Part shown: piece after piece, positions 52,681 to 61,486 of the stretch
Layout: each line of letters begins with the position of its first letter
Position numbering within the stretch: position 1 is the first letter of the stretch
NCBI RefSeq assembly: GCF_000422805.1
Contig: NZ_AUGT01000022.1
Location: forward strand, 1-64,000
Length of the DNA stretch: 64,000 nucleotides
Reading direction: 5' to 3'
Origin: Nocardioides halotolerans DSM 19273
GTDB lineage: Bacteria > Actinomycetota > Actinomycetes > Propionibacteriales > Nocardioidaceae
The notes under the pieces: model-generated
Seen by the model: the letters and a program-made list of their open reading frames with translations, nothing else
Told to the model about the DNA's origin: nothing
The model's database searches: none
Translations under genes and position numbers: made by a program

Positions 52681-53807
52681 CCGACGAACGCCTCGCGCGC
52701 CTGGCGCTCAGCCAGCTCGGTGAGCCCGGCGACCTGCGCATCGCAGGCCTGGTCGCCGAGCTGGGCCCGACCCGCCTCTACGACGCGCTCCTGTCCGACC
52801 GCGACCCCCGCGGCGTGCTGACCGACGTGGCCGCGCGGCTCGAGCGCGCCCACCCTGAGCGCGACCTCGACCGGGCCGCCCGCCGCGGCATCCGGTGGGT
52901 CGTGCCCGGTGACCCCGAGTGGCCGGCGTCGCTGGCCGACCTCGAGGGCTGCGAGCCGCTCCACGAGATGGGCGGGGTCCCGCTCGGGCTCTGGGTCCGC
53001 GGCCCGCTGCGGCTCGACCAGCTCGTCGACCCCGTGGCGATCGTGGGCTGCCGGTCCGCGACGACCTACGGCACCGACCAGGCGACCGAGCTCGCGGCCA
53101 GCCTGGCCCGCACCGGCTCGGCGGTCGTCTCGGGTGCGGCGTTCGGGATCGACCAGGCGGCCCACCGAGGCGCGCTGGCCGGCGACGGCGCGACCGTCGC
53201 GGTGCTGGCCTGCGGCGTCGACCGGGCCTACCCCGCGGCCCACCAGCAGCTCCTCGACCACCTCGCCGACCACGGCGCCGTGGTCTCCGAGCTGGCTCCG
53301 GGGTGCGCCCCGATGCGCACCCGCTTCCTGGCGCGCAACCGCGTGATCGCCGCACTCGGTCGCGGCACCGTCGTCGTCGAGGCGGCGCGCCGCAGCGGCG
53401 CCCTCAACACCGCGAGCTGGGCGTCGCGGATCCACCGCCCGGTCATGGGCGTCCCCGGCCCCGTCACCAGCGCGACCTCCGAGGGAGTCCACGCGCTGAT
53501 CCGGAGCGGCGGAGCGACGCTGGTGACCCGGCCCGAGGACGTCCTCGAGCTGGTTGGCGCGATGGGCAGCCACCTCGTCGACGAGCCCCGCGGTCCGACC
53601 CGACGGCGTGACGGCCTCTCGCACCGGCAGCGCCAGGTGCTCGAGGCCGTGCCGGTCGGCTCGCCGGCGCCGTCCGACTCGATCGCGCGCACCGCCGGGA
53701 TGGGCCTGGTCGCCGTGCGCTCGGCGCTCAACGGGCTCCTGCGCCGCGACCTCGTCGTGCACAGCCCGCGAGGCTGGCGCCTCGCCGACGGCGCGGATCG
53801 CGACTGA
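52677..53807 (+). CDS. dprA: DNA processing protein DprA
   Basis: 376 aa. The Rossmann-like DprA core has VAIVGCRSATTYG, VVSGAAFGIDQAAHRGAL and FLARNRVIAALGRGTVVVEA. A C-terminal winged-helix domain (about 315-370) follows. DprA loads RecA on incoming single-stranded DNA. The yraN-comM-dprA order suggests a shared recombination role; competence pilus genes are not in this window. ATG 52677 overlaps the comM stop. Confidence 0.94.
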   Translation: MTDERLARLALSQLGEPGDLRIAGLVAELGPTRLYDALLSDRDPRGVLTDVAARLERAHPERDLDRAARRGIRWVVPGDPEWPASLADLEGCEPLHEMGGVPLGLWVRGPLRLDQLVDPVAIVGCRSATTYGTDQATELAASLARTGSAVVSGAAFGIDQAAHRGALAGDGATVAVLACGVDRAYPAAHQQLLDHLADHGAVVSELAPGCAPMRTRFLARNRVIAALGRGTVVVEAARRSGALNTASWASRIHRPVMGVPGPVTSATSEGVHALIRSGGATLVTRPEDVLELVGAMGSHLVDEPRGPTRRRDGLSHRQRQVLEAVPVGSPAPSDSIARTAGMGLVAVRSALNGLLRRDLVVHSPRGWRLADGADRD

Positions 53808-53823
53808 GGGCCCCTGTCCTTCC

Positions 53824-53829
53824 TACCCT
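53824..53829 (+). promoter_or_regulatory. xerC -10, leaderless
   Basis: TACCCT, 6 nt before ATG 53836. Confidence 0.5.
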
Positions 53830-53835
53830 GTGAGG

Positions 53836-54786
53836 ATGACCGCGCCGCCCGCGGCCGAGCCGGCCCCCGACGAGCTGCCCGAGGGGTTCGCGCGCGTGCT
53901 CGGCTCCTACGAGCGCCACCTCGCCGCCGAGCGCGACCTCACGGCGCACACCGTGCGGGCCTATCTCGGCGACGTGGCCGGCCTGCTCGAGCACGCGGCG
54001 CGGCTGGGCCTCGCCGACGTGGCGGACCTCGACCTGCGGTCGCTGCGCAGCTGGCTGGCCAAGCAGCAGTCGCTCGGGCTCTCACGCACCACCTTGGCCC
54101 GGCGGGCGACGGCGGCCCGGGTGTTCACCGCCTGGCTCCACCGCACCGGCCTCGCGCCGCGCGACGCGGGCGCCACCCTCGGCGCCCCGCGTGCGCACCG
54201 CCCGCTGCCGTCGGTGCTGAGGGCCGACGAGGCGCGCGAGCTGATCCGGTCGGCGGCCGAGCTCGCCGACGACGGCAGCCCGGTGGGGCTGCGCGACGTG
54301 GCGATGCTCGAGCTGCTCTACGCCACCGGCATCCGGGTCGGTGAGCTGGTCGGCCTCGACGTCGACGACCTCGACCGCGAGCGCAACGTCGTGCGGGTGC
54401 TGGGCAAGGGCCGCAAGGAGCGCACCGTGCCCTTCGGGCACCCGGCCGCGCGGGCGCTCGACCGCTGGCTGGCGCAGGGTCGGCCGGCCCTGCTCGCCGA
54501 CGGTGCAGGGGCCGCGGTGTTCGTGGGCGCCCGCGGCCGCCGCATCGACCAGCGCGCGGTGCGCACGCTGGTGCACCGGCGCATCGCCGACGTGCCCGGT
54601 GCTCCCGACATCGGTCCGCACGGCCTGCGCCACACGGCCGCGACCCACCTCCTCGAGGGCGGCGCCGACCTCCGCTCGGTGCAGGAGCTGCTCGGGCACG
54701 CCTCACTGGCGACCACGCAGCTCTACACCCACGTCACCACGGACCGGTTGCGAGCGGCCTACCGACAGGCCCACCCCAGGGCCTGA
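53836..54786 (+). CDS. xerC: Tyrosine recombinase XerC
   Basis: 316-aa site-specific recombinase. The N-terminal SAM-like core-binding domain is followed by the catalytic domain with all residues present: R167 (ATGIRVGEL), K191 (LGKGRKER), H262/R265 (PHGLRHTAAT), H288 (LGHAS) and nucleophile Y297 (TQLYTHV). With XerD it resolves chromosome dimers at dif. Its chromosomal position between dprA and rpsB is the standard actinobacterial one, so it is the housekeeping enzyme, not a mobile integrase. Its 3' end overlaps the convergent M23 gene by 53 bp. Confidence 0.95.
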   Translation: MTAPPAAEPAPDELPEGFARVLGSYERHLAAERDLTAHTVRAYLGDVAGLLEHAARLGLADVADLDLRSLRSWLAKQQSLGLSRTTLARRATAARVFTAWLHRTGLAPRDAGATLGAPRAHRPLPSVLRADEARELIRSAAELADDGSPVGLRDVAMLELLYATGIRVGELVGLDVDDLDRERNVVRVLGKGRKERTVPFGHPAARALDRWLAQGRPALLADGAGAAVFVGARGRRIDQRAVRTLVHRRIADVPGAPDIGPHGLRHTAATHLLEGGADLRSVQELLGHASLATTQLYTHVTTDRLRAAYRQAHPRA

Positions 54787-55300
54787 GGCCCCACGCCGTC
54801 GGGGTGCCGACCGGCTCGTCGCGCCACAGCGGCAGCAGCCGGACCGGTCCGGCACCGACCAGGCGCAGCGGGTCGAGATAGGTCTCGCCCTCGATCCACC
54901 CCCAGTGGAGACAGGCGCGGGGGAAGCAGTGCGAGCCGCCGAGGTCGAGGCTGCCGACCGGGGCGCCGGCCGCGACCAGCGCACCGAGCGCGACCGTCGC
55001 GGTGACGGGCTCGTAGGTCGTGCGGGTGGCGCCGTGGTCGACGACCACCACCCCGCGCCCGGCGAGCGGTCCCGCGAAGGTGACGGTGCCCGGCAGCGCG
55101 GCGCGGACCGGCTGGCCCACCGTGCCGAGCAGGTCGACGCCGCGGTGGCCGGCGCCGTACGGCGCGTCGGGCGGGTCGAACGCGCGCACCACCTCGGGCT
55201 CGGGCCGCAGCGGCCAGACCCCGACGGGATCGGCGGGATCGAGGGGAGCGGCCGGGAGGACCAGCGCTGCGGCGAGGAGGAGACCGGTCACGGACGTCAT
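54734..55300 (-). CDS. M23/LytM-type peptidoglycan hydrolase-like protein
   Basis: 188 aa with a signal peptide (TSVTGLLLAAALVLPAAP). The LytM core has GHRGVDLLG (Zn ligands H52, D56), then VVVVDHGATRTTYEPV and ACLHWGWIEGETYLDP. The usual HxH motif is CxH here (C130, H132): the zinc His is kept and the catalytic His is Cys. It may be a weakened or non-catalytic LytM that regulates other hydrolases. Located between xerC and rpsB as in many actinobacteria. ATG 55300 has a CAGGGT 6 nt upstream. Confidence 0.85.
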   Translation of the reverse strand: MTSVTGLLLAAALVLPAAPLDPADPVGVWPLRPEPEVVRAFDPPDAPYGAGHRGVDLLGTVGQPVRAALPGTVTFAGPLAGRGVVVVDHGATRTTYEPVTATVALGALVAAGAPVGSLDLGGSHCFPRACLHWGWIEGETYLDPLRLVGAGPVRLLPLWRDEPVGTPTAWGLRPWGGPVGRPLATGPW

Positions 55301-55685
55301 GGCGCCACCCTGCCGACCGGCGCGGGTCGGGGGTGGGCGACGACGACGTCGCTGTGGACATCCGCCGCCGGCGGGAGGCTGTGCACGATTGGCGGACGGC
55401 GCGTGGCGTCGACTACTCTTGACGGGCAGCCCTCCGGGGCTGACTTCGCACGCAGGCAGACCGCGACGGGCCGCTCTTGTGGGGCCCGATCACCCGTGGG
55501 CGACGACCCTCGGTCCCGACGACAGTCGGGTCGGGTCGCGCGCAGGCGTCAGGACGGCCGAGCCCGTGACCACCAGGGCCGGACCGTGACCAACTGAAAA
55601 CAACGATCGGACCTGCCACCGGCCAGCCCTGCCTCAAGGGTCGGCACACGGTGCGCATGTCCACCACAAGGAAGAAGACGTTCAC
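55301..55685 (+). promoter_or_regulatory. rpsB promoter and long leader
   Basis: 385-bp gap between the M23 gene and rpsB. TTGGCG (55389-55394), 19-nt spacer and TACTCT (55414-55419) give a promoter. The transcript would carry a leader of about 260 nt with short hairpins (CAGCCC/GGGCTG near 55428-55441; CCGAC/GTCGG near 55516-55530), consistent with S2 autoregulation known from E. coli. No ORF with convincing features is seen. Confidence 0.5.
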
Positions 55686-56774
55686 ATGGCAGTCGTGACC
55701 ATGCGCCAGCTCCTCGAGAGCGGCGTCCACTTCGGGCACCAGACCCGTCGCTGGAACCCGAAGATGAAGCGCTTCATCATGACCGAGCGCAACGGCATCT
55801 ACATCATCGACCTGCAGCAGTCGCTGGCCTACATCGACCGGTCCTACGCCTTCATCAAGGAGACCGTCGCCAAGGGCGGCACGATCATGTTCGTGGGCAC
55901 CAAGAAGCAGGCCCAGGAGGCGATCGCCGAGCAGGCGACGCGCGTCGGGATGCCCTACGTCAACCAGCGCTGGCTCGGCGGCATGCTCACCAACTTCCAG
56001 ACCGTGCACCAGCGGATCAACCGCCTCAAGGAGCTCGACGAGATCGACTTCGACGACGTGGCCGGCAGCAGCCGCACCAAGAAGGAGCTGCTGCAGATGC
56101 GTCGCGAGCGCGACAAGCTCAACAAGTCGCTCGGCGGCATCCGCGAGATGGGCCGCACCCCGGCCGCCGTGTGGATCGTCGACACCAACAAGGAGCACCT
56201 CGCCGTCGAGGAGGCGCGCAAGCTGCGCATCCCGATCATCGGCATCCTCGACTCCAACTGCGACCCCGACCTGGTGGACTTCCCGATCCCGGGCAACGAC
56301 GACGCGATCCGCGCCGTCGGCCTGCTCACCCGTGTCGTCGCCGACGCCGTGGCCGAGGGCCTCATCGCGCGTTCCGGCGTGAAGGCCGGCACCGACGGTG
56401 CCGAGGCCGTGGGCGCCGAGGAGCCGCTGGCCGAGTGGGAGCGCGAGCTCCTGGGCGGCGACGCCGAGCAGGCCGCCGAGGTCGCCACCGGCGCCCCCGC
56501 CGACGCCGAGGAGGCCGCCTCCGAGTCGACCGGTGCCGGCACCGAGGCAGCCGAGGCGACCGAGGCCGCCGAGGCCGTGACCGAGGCGCCCGCCGCCGAG
56601 GAGACGCCGGCCGAGGAGCCCGCCGCCGAGGCTGCGACCGAGGAGCCCGCCGCCGAGGCTGCGACCGAGGAGCACGCCGCCGAGGCTGCGACCGAGGAGC
56701 CTGCCGCCGAGGAGACCCCGGCCGAGCCCGCCGCCGACGCGGATTCCGACGCGGACACCGACGCCAAGGCCTGA
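55686..56774 (+). CDS. rpsB: 30S ribosomal protein S2
   Basis: S2 core (about residues 1-245, [20 protein letters not shown] ... [20 protein letters not shown], in parts) plus a tail of about 115 residues of Glu/Ala/Pro/Thr. In the tail a 27-bp DNA unit (coding EEPAAEAAT) is repeated 3.7 times at 56613-56714. ATG 55686 follows a GGAAGAAG purine tract. It precedes tsf, the universal rpsB-tsf pair, but 52 bp apart. Confidence 0.96.
   Translation: MAVVTMRQLLESGVHFGHQTRRWNPKMKRFIMTERNGIYIIDLQQSLAYIDRSYAFIKETVAKGGTIMFVGTKKQAQEAIAEQATRVGMPYVNQRWLGGMLTNFQTVHQRINRLKELDEIDFDDVAGSSRTKKELLQMRRERDKLNKSLGGIREMGRTPAAVWIVDTNKEHLAVEEARKLRIPIIGILDSNCDPDLVDFPIPGNDDAIRAVGLLTRVVADAVAEGLIARSGVKAGTDGAEAVGAEEPLAEWERELLGGDAEQAAEVATGAPADAEEAASESTGAGTEAAEATEAAEAVTEAPAAEETPAEEPAAEAATEEPAAEAATEEHAAEAATEEPAAEETPAEPAADADSDADTDAKA
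56613..56714 (+). repeat. 27-bp tandem repeat inside rpsB
   Basis: Three near-identical 27-bp units (56613-56639, 56640-56666, 56667-56693) plus a partial fourth, encoding EEPAAEAAT with one Pro-to-His change. In-frame and likely prone to copy-number variation. Confidence 0.85.
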
Positions 56775-56826
56775 GCCCGCGTCACCACCGTCACTCACTG
56801 ACAACAGGAAGAAGAAGCACCCCGAC

Positions 56827-57639
56827 ATGGCTAACTTCTCCGCGGCCGACGTCAAGAAGCTCCGTGAGCTCACCGGCGCCGGGATGATGGACTGCAAGAA
56901 GGCGCTCGACGAGAGCGACGGCGACCTCGACAAGGCGATCGAGCTGCTGCGCGTGAAGGGCGCCGCCAAGGCGGCCAAGCGCGGCGCCGAGCGCGAGGCG
57001 ACCGCCGGCCTGGTGGCGCACGCCCCGGGTGTCCTGGTCGAGCTCAACAGCGAGACCGACTTCGTCGCCAAGGGCGAGGACTTCATCGCCACGGCCCAGA
57101 AGATCGCCGACGCGGCCTCCGCGGCCGAGGTCGACGACGTCGAGGCGCTCAAGGCCGTCCCGCTCGACGGGCAGACCGTCGGCGACGTCGTCGAGGGACT
57201 CGCGATCTCGATCGGCGAGAAGATCGAGCTCGGTCGCTTCGTCCGCTTCGGCGGCGACGTGGTCGCCTACATGCACAAGCGTGCGGCCGACCTGCCCCCG
57301 GCGGTGGGTGTGCTCGTGGAGTACACCGGCGACGCCGACGCGGCGCGCGCCGCTGCGATGCAGGTCGCGGCGATGCGTCCTCAGTACCTCACCCGCGACG
57401 AGGTCCCGGCCGAGGTCGTCGACAAGGAGCGCGAGATCGCCGAGCAGACCTCGCGCGAGGAGGGCAAGCCCGAGCAGGCGATCGCCAAGATCACCGAGGG
57501 CCGCCTCAACGGCTTCTTCAAGGACGTCGTGCTGCTCGAGCAGCCGTCGGTCACCGAGCAGAAGAAGTCGGTCAAGGCCGTCCTCGACGAGGCGTCGACC
57601 ACGGTGACGCGGTTCGCCCGCATCGAAGTGGGAGCCTGA
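56827..57639 (+). CDS. tsf: Elongation factor Ts
   Basis: 270-aa guanine-nucleotide exchange factor for EF-Tu. N-terminal UBA-like [20 protein letters not shown], the exchange motif [13 protein letters not shown] (about 73-85) and the C-terminal core are intact. ATG 56827 follows an AGGAAGAAG tract, probably cotranscribed with rpsB. Confidence 0.97.
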   Translation: MANFSAADVKKLRELTGAGMMDCKKALDESDGDLDKAIELLRVKGAAKAAKRGAEREATAGLVAHAPGVLVELNSETDFVAKGEDFIATAQKIADAASAAEVDDVEALKAVPLDGQTVGDVVEGLAISIGEKIELGRFVRFGGDVVAYMHKRAADLPPAVGVLVEYTGDADAARAAAMQVAAMRPQYLTRDEVPAEVVDKEREIAEQTSREEGKPEQAIAKITEGRLNGFFKDVVLLEQPSVTEQKKSVKAVLDEASTTVTRFARIEVGA

Positions 57640-57647
57640 CCCACCGA

Positions 57648-57653
57648 TAGGCT
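57648..57653 (+). promoter_or_regulatory. Candidate pyrH -10
   Basis: TAGGCT 31 nt before the pyrH start, which has AAGGAG (57670-57675) at 8-nt spacing. Confidence 0.4.
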
Positions 57654-57683
57654 TCCCGACACCTCGAGCAAGGAGCGTCCCGC

Positions 57684-58397
57684 GTGCCCGCCTACCAGCG
57701 AGTCCTGCTGAAGCTCTCCGGTGAGGTGTTCGGGGGTGGCAAGGTCGGCATCGACCCCGACGTCGTCCAGGAGATCGCCCGCGAGATCGCGGGCGTGATC
57801 CGGTCGGGCGCGCAGATCGCCGTCGTCACCGGCGGCGGCAACTTCTTCCGGGGCTCCGAGCTGCAGCAGCGCGGCATGGACCGCGTCCGCGCCGACTACA
57901 TGGGCATGCTCGGCATCGTCATGAACTGCCTGGCCCTCCAGGACTTCCTCGAGAAGATGGGCATCGAGACGCGGGTGCAGACCGCGATCACGATGGGCCA
58001 GGTCGCCGAGCCCTACGTGCCGCGCCGCGCGATCCGGCACATGGAGAAGGGCCGGGTCGTGATCTTCGGCGCCGGCATGGGCCTGCCGTTCTTCTCGACC
58101 GACACGGTCGCGGTCCAGCGGGCGCTCGAGACCAAGTGCAACGTCGTGCTGGTCGCCAAGAGCGGGGTCGACGGCGTCTACAGCGCCGACCCCCACCAGG
58201 ACCCGACCGCCACCAAGTTCGACGACCTGACCTACGACGAGGCGATCTCGCGCGACCTGCGGATCATGGACCAGACGGCGTTCACGCTCTGCAGCGAGAA
58301 CAAGCTGCCCATGATCGTCTTCGGCATGGAGACGGAGGGCAACATCCTGCGAGTGGTGCAGGGTGAGAGGATTGGCACGCTCGTCAGCGCCGGCTGA
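57684..58397 (+). CDS. pyrH: UMP kinase
   Basis: 237-aa amino-acid-kinase-family enzyme making UDP from UMP, essential for nucleotide and cell-wall precursor synthesis. [12 protein letters not shown] at the start, [11 protein letters not shown], the [11 protein letters not shown] loop and [12 protein letters not shown] are typical. GTG 57684 has a good AAGGAG. The pyrH-frr order is conserved; frr follows 45 bp later. Confidence 0.97.
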   Translation: MPAYQRVLLKLSGEVFGGGKVGIDPDVVQEIAREIAGVIRSGAQIAVVTGGGNFFRGSELQQRGMDRVRADYMGMLGIVMNCLALQDFLEKMGIETRVQTAITMGQVAEPYVPRRAIRHMEKGRVVIFGAGMGLPFFSTDTVAVQRALETKCNVVLVAKSGVDGVYSADPHQDPTATKFDDLTYDEAISRDLRIMDQTAFTLCSENKLPMIVFGMETEGNILRVVQGERIGTLVSAG

Positions 58398-58442
58398 CGG
58401 GCGTTCGCAACACCCGCGACGGAGCAGGACAGGGGTTCAGTG

Positions 58443-59000
58443 GTGATCGACGACATCCTTCGGGAGGCCGACGGCAAGATGGACAAGTCGGTCGAGGCGG
58501 CGCGCGAGGAGTTCGCCGCGATCCGCGCCGGCCGGGCCCAGCCCAGCATGTTCAACAAGATCCTCGTCGACTACTACGGCACCCCGACGCCGCTCCAGCA
58601 GCTCGCGTCGTTCACCGCGCCGGAGGCCCGGGTCATCCTGATCCAGCCCTACGACCTCGGCGCGATGGCCAACATCGAGAAGGCCATCCGCGACTCCGAC
58701 CTGGGCGTCAACCCCTCCAACGACGGCAAGGTGCTCCGCATCGTGCTCCCCGAGCTCACCGAGGAGCGCCGCAAGGAGTACATCAAGGTCGCCCGCACCA
58801 AGGCCGAGGACGGCCGGGTCGCGGTCCGCAACCTGCGCCGCAGCGCCAAGCAGAGCCTCGAGAAGCTCGAGAAGGACGGCGAGGTCGGCAAGGACGACGT
58901 CACCGGCGCCGAGAAGCGGCTCGACGGCATCACGAAGAAGCACACCGACGCGATCGACGAGATGCTCAAGAACAAGGAAGCCGAGCTCATCGAGGTATGA
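58443..59000 (+). CDS. frr: Ribosome recycling factor
   Basis: 185 aa. The three-helix bundle and domain II: AREEFAAIRAGRAQPSMFNKI (in parts), PEARVILIQPYDLGAM, SNDGKVLRIVLPELTEERRKEY. Two GTG codons are in tandem (58440 and 58443); AGGGG at 58431-58435 is 7 nt before the second, which gives the family-like start MIDDILREADGKM, so 58443 is preferred. It disassembles post-termination ribosomes with EF-G. Confidence 0.96.
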   Translation: MIDDILREADGKMDKSVEAAREEFAAIRAGRAQPSMFNKILVDYYGTPTPLQQLASFTAPEARVILIQPYDLGAMANIEKAIRDSDLGVNPSNDGKVLRIVLPELTEERRKEYIKVARTKAEDGRVAVRNLRRSAKQSLEKLEKDGEVGKDDVTGAEKRLDGITKKHTDAIDEMLKNKEAELIEV

Positions 59001-59004
59001 CCCG

Positions 59005-59871
59005 ATGAGCACCGTCCCGGCGCCGGCCAAGGACCACGGCCGGGCCGGCCGGGACCTGAAGGCGGCCATCGGCTCCGCCGTCGTGCTGCTCGGCGCGATC
59101 GGCCTGTCGCTGTTCTTCTGGAAGCCCGCGTTCATGTTCATCGTCGCGGCCGCGGTGTGCGTCGCGATCTGGGAGCTGCACAAGGGTCTCCTGGCCAAGG
59201 CGATCGACATCCCCGAGCAGCCCCTCATGCTGGGCGGCACGGTGATGGTCGTGGTGGCCTACCTCTGGGGTGCCCCAGCGCTGGCCTCGGCGACCGCCGT
59301 CACCGGGCTGGCCACGATGCTGTGGCTGCTGCGCCGCGGCATCGACGGCTACGTCCAGAACTCCTCGGCGGCCATCTTCACGCTGTTCTACGTGCCGTTC
59401 CTGGGCTCGTTCGTGGCCCTGATGCTCGCCGAGGGCGGGCGCGGCGGCGCCGGCCTCGACGACGACGGCGTCGCGGGCATCATCACCTTCATCCTCGTGA
59501 CCATCGCCTCCGACACGGGTGGCTACGTCGCGGGTGTGCTCTTCGGCCGGCACCCGATGGCGCCGGTCATCTCGCCCAAGAAGTCGTGGGAGGGCTTCGG
59601 CGGCTCGATCGTCTTCACCGTGGCCGCGGGCGTCGCTCTCGTCGTGCTGCTGCTCGACGGCGACTGGTGGGTCGGTGTCGCGCTCGGCGCGATCGCGGTC
59701 GTGATGGCCACCCTGGGCGACCTGTGCGAGTCGGTGATCAAGCGCGACCTCGGCATCAAGGACATGAGCCAGGTGATCCCCGGGCACGGCGGCCTGATGG
59801 ACCGGCTCGACTCGCTCCTGGCCACGATCGCGCCGATCTGGCTGCTGCTGCACTACGCCGTCTTCACCTGA
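59005..59871 (+). CDS. cdsA: Phosphatidate cytidylyltransferase
   Basis: 288-aa integral membrane enzyme with about 8 hydrophobic segments making CDP-diacylglycerol from phosphatidic acid. The C-terminal CDS signature runs from SVIKRDLGIKDMSQVIPGHGG to DRLDS (about 244-269). ATG 59005 is 4 nt after frr, with GAGGTATG upstream, so the genes are cotranscribed, the common frr-cdsA order. Confidence 0.96.
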   Translation: MSTVPAPAKDHGRAGRDLKAAIGSAVVLLGAIGLSLFFWKPAFMFIVAAAVCVAIWELHKGLLAKAIDIPEQPLMLGGTVMVVVAYLWGAPALASATAVTGLATMLWLLRRGIDGYVQNSSAAIFTLFYVPFLGSFVALMLAEGGRGGAGLDDDGVAGIITFILVTIASDTGGYVAGVLFGRHPMAPVISPKKSWEGFGGSIVFTVAAGVALVVLLLDGDWWVGVALGAIAVVMATLGDLCESVIKRDLGIKDMSQVIPGHGGLMDRLDSLLATIAPIWLLLHYAVFT

Positions 59872-59947
59872 GCCGGTCGTGGTTGCCGGCCGGCCGCTGC
59901 TTGGGGGCGCGCCCTGCGGATGCCCGACCTGATCACCGTCGAGCCCC

Positions 59948-59953
59948 TACGAT
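59948..59953 (+). promoter_or_regulatory. -10 for a leaderless membrane-protein/rlmN transcript
   Basis: TACGAT, 7 nt before ATG 59961. GAGGTG also precedes the ATG, so both modes of initiation are possible. Confidence 0.5.
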
Positions 59954-59960
59954 CGAGGTG

Positions 59961-60332
59961 ATGAGCACGGAGGAGCAGGCCGTCGGCGAGCCTGTCGTCG
60001 ACGCGCCCTCGGACGAGGCCGACGAGCGCCGGCCCAGCTGGTGGCACCGCGACCACCCGACGTTCGCGGCGCTGACGGGGTTCTTCACCGGGCTGCTGTT
60101 CGTGGCGCTCATCCCGGCCATCTACGTCGGCGTGCTCAGCCTGATGTTCGACAACGACCGCGTCGAGGAGCTGTTCCCGTTCGTGCTCGTGACCCTGGTC
60201 GTGCCGCTCGCGCTCGTGGTCAGTGCGAGGACGCGCAGGTTCGGCACCTACTTCTGGATCGGCATGGTCCTCACGGCGATCGTCGTGGTGGGCGTCTCCC
60301 TCCTCGTGCTGTGGTACCTCGTCGAGCAGTGA
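59961..60332 (+). CDS. Small membrane protein of unknown function
   Basis: 123 aa. An acidic N-terminal tail (about 40 residues), then three hydrophobic segments: [37 protein letters not shown] and [19 protein letters not shown], separated by a basic RTRRFGTYF loop. I do not recognise the family. It starts after an 89-bp gap following cdsA, and its stop overlaps the rlmN start (TGATG), so it is translationally coupled to rlmN. Confidence 0.75.
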   Translation: MSTEEQAVGEPVVDAPSDEADERRPSWWHRDHPTFAALTGFFTGLLFVALIPAIYVGVLSLMFDNDRVEELFPFVLVTLVVPLALVVSARTRRFGTYFWIGMVLTAIVVVGVSLLVLWYLVEQ

Positions 60333-61456
60333 TGTCCGAACCGACCCCGCTGCCGCTGGTCTTCGACGCCCCGAAGGGGCGCGCGAAGCCGCCACGCCAC
60401 CTCGCCGACCTCACGATGCCCGAGCGGCTGGAGCTCGCGAACGAGGCGGGCCTCCCGGCGTTCCGGGCCCGGCAGCTCTCCGCCCACTACTTCCAGCGAC
60501 TCGTCGACGACCCGGAGCAGATGACCGACCTGCCGGCGGGGCAGCGCGACGAGCTCGTGTCGACGTTCCTGCCGCAGCTGATGACACCGCTGCGCACCCT
60601 CGAGGCCGACCGCGGGACCACCCGCAAGACGCTCTGGAAGCTCTTCGACGGCGCGCTGGTCGAGTCGGTGCTGATGCGCTACCCCGGCCGCGTCACCATG
60701 TGCGTCTCCAGCCAGGCCGGCTGCGGCATGGCCTGCCCGTTCTGCGCCACCGGCCAGGGCGGGCTGCAGCGCAACATGTCGACCGCAGAGATCGTCGAGC
60801 AGGTGCTGGCGGGCGCACGCGCGCTCGACCGCGGCGAGGTGCCGGGCGGCCCCGGCCGGGTGTCCAACGTGGTGTTCATGGGCATGGGCGAGCCGCTGGC
60901 CAACTACAAGGCCGTGATCGGCGCGGTCCGCCGGCTGACCGACCCGGCCCCCGACGGGCTCGGCATGTCCGCGCGTGGCGTGACGGTCTCCACCGTCGGC
61001 CTCGTCCCGCGCATGCGCCAGCTGGTCGACGAGGGCGTGCCGGTCACCCTCGCCCTGAGCCTGCACGCGCCCGACGACGAGCTGCGCAACGAGCTGGTGC
61101 CCATCAACACGCGGTTCTCGGTCGCCGAGACCGTCGCCGCCGCGCGGGAGTACGCCGACGCCACCCGGCGCCGGGTCTCGATCGAGTACGCCATGATGCG
61201 CGGCATCAACGACCAGGCCTGGCGGGCCGACCTGCTCGCTGACGTGCTCCACGAGCACGGCACCTGGGGCTGGGTGCACGTCAACCTCATCCCGCTCAAC
61301 CCCACCCCGGGCTCGAAGTGGACGGCCTCCGACCCGGCCGACGAGCGCGAGTTCGTCCGCCGGCTCGAGGCGCGCGGCATCCCGACGACCGTCCGCGACA
61401 CCCGCGGCCGCGAGATCGACGGTGCCTGCGGCCAGCTGGCCGCCACGGAGGGTTGA
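60332..61456 (+). CDS. rlmN: Dual-specificity 23S rRNA/tRNA adenine-C2 methyltransferase RlmN
   Basis: 374-aa radical SAM enzyme making m2A2503 in 23S rRNA and m2A37 in some tRNAs. The radical-SAM cluster cysteines are C131, C135 and C138 (CGMACPFC). [23 protein letters not shown] and LALSLHAP follow, and the resolving cysteine is near the C-terminus (GACGQL). ATG 60332 overlaps the preceding stop. Its own stop is embedded in the 61450 palindrome. Confidence 0.96.
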   Translation: MSEPTPLPLVFDAPKGRAKPPRHLADLTMPERLELANEAGLPAFRARQLSAHYFQRLVDDPEQMTDLPAGQRDELVSTFLPQLMTPLRTLEADRGTTRKTLWKLFDGALVESVLMRYPGRVTMCVSSQAGCGMACPFCATGQGGLQRNMSTAEIVEQVLAGARALDRGEVPGGPGRVSNVVFMGMGEPLANYKAVIGAVRRLTDPAPDGLGMSARGVTVSTVGLVPRMRQLVDEGVPVTLALSLHAPDDELRNELVPINTRFSVAETVAAAREYADATRRRVSIEYAMMRGINDQAWRADLLADVLHEHGTWGWVHVNLIPLNPTPGSKWTASDPADEREFVRRLEARGIPTTVRDTRGREIDGACGQLAATEG

Positions 61457-61486
61457 CCCGGCGCGAACTTCGCGCCGGGTCAACCC
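61450..61486. terminator. Bidirectional terminator palindrome containing both stop codons
   Basis: 18-bp perfect arms (61450-61467 and 61469-61486) around a single base. The rlmN TGA (61454-61456) and the leftward gene's TGA (61482-61480) both lie inside it, placed symmetrically. Confidence 0.85.

Noticed and set aside
53836..54786. Integrase of a mobile element
   Set aside because: XerC sits in its conserved core-genome position with no tRNA, direct repeats or phage genes nearby.
56613..56714. CRISPR-like tandem repeat
   Set aside because: Repeats are contiguous with no spacers, in frame, and encode the S2 tail.
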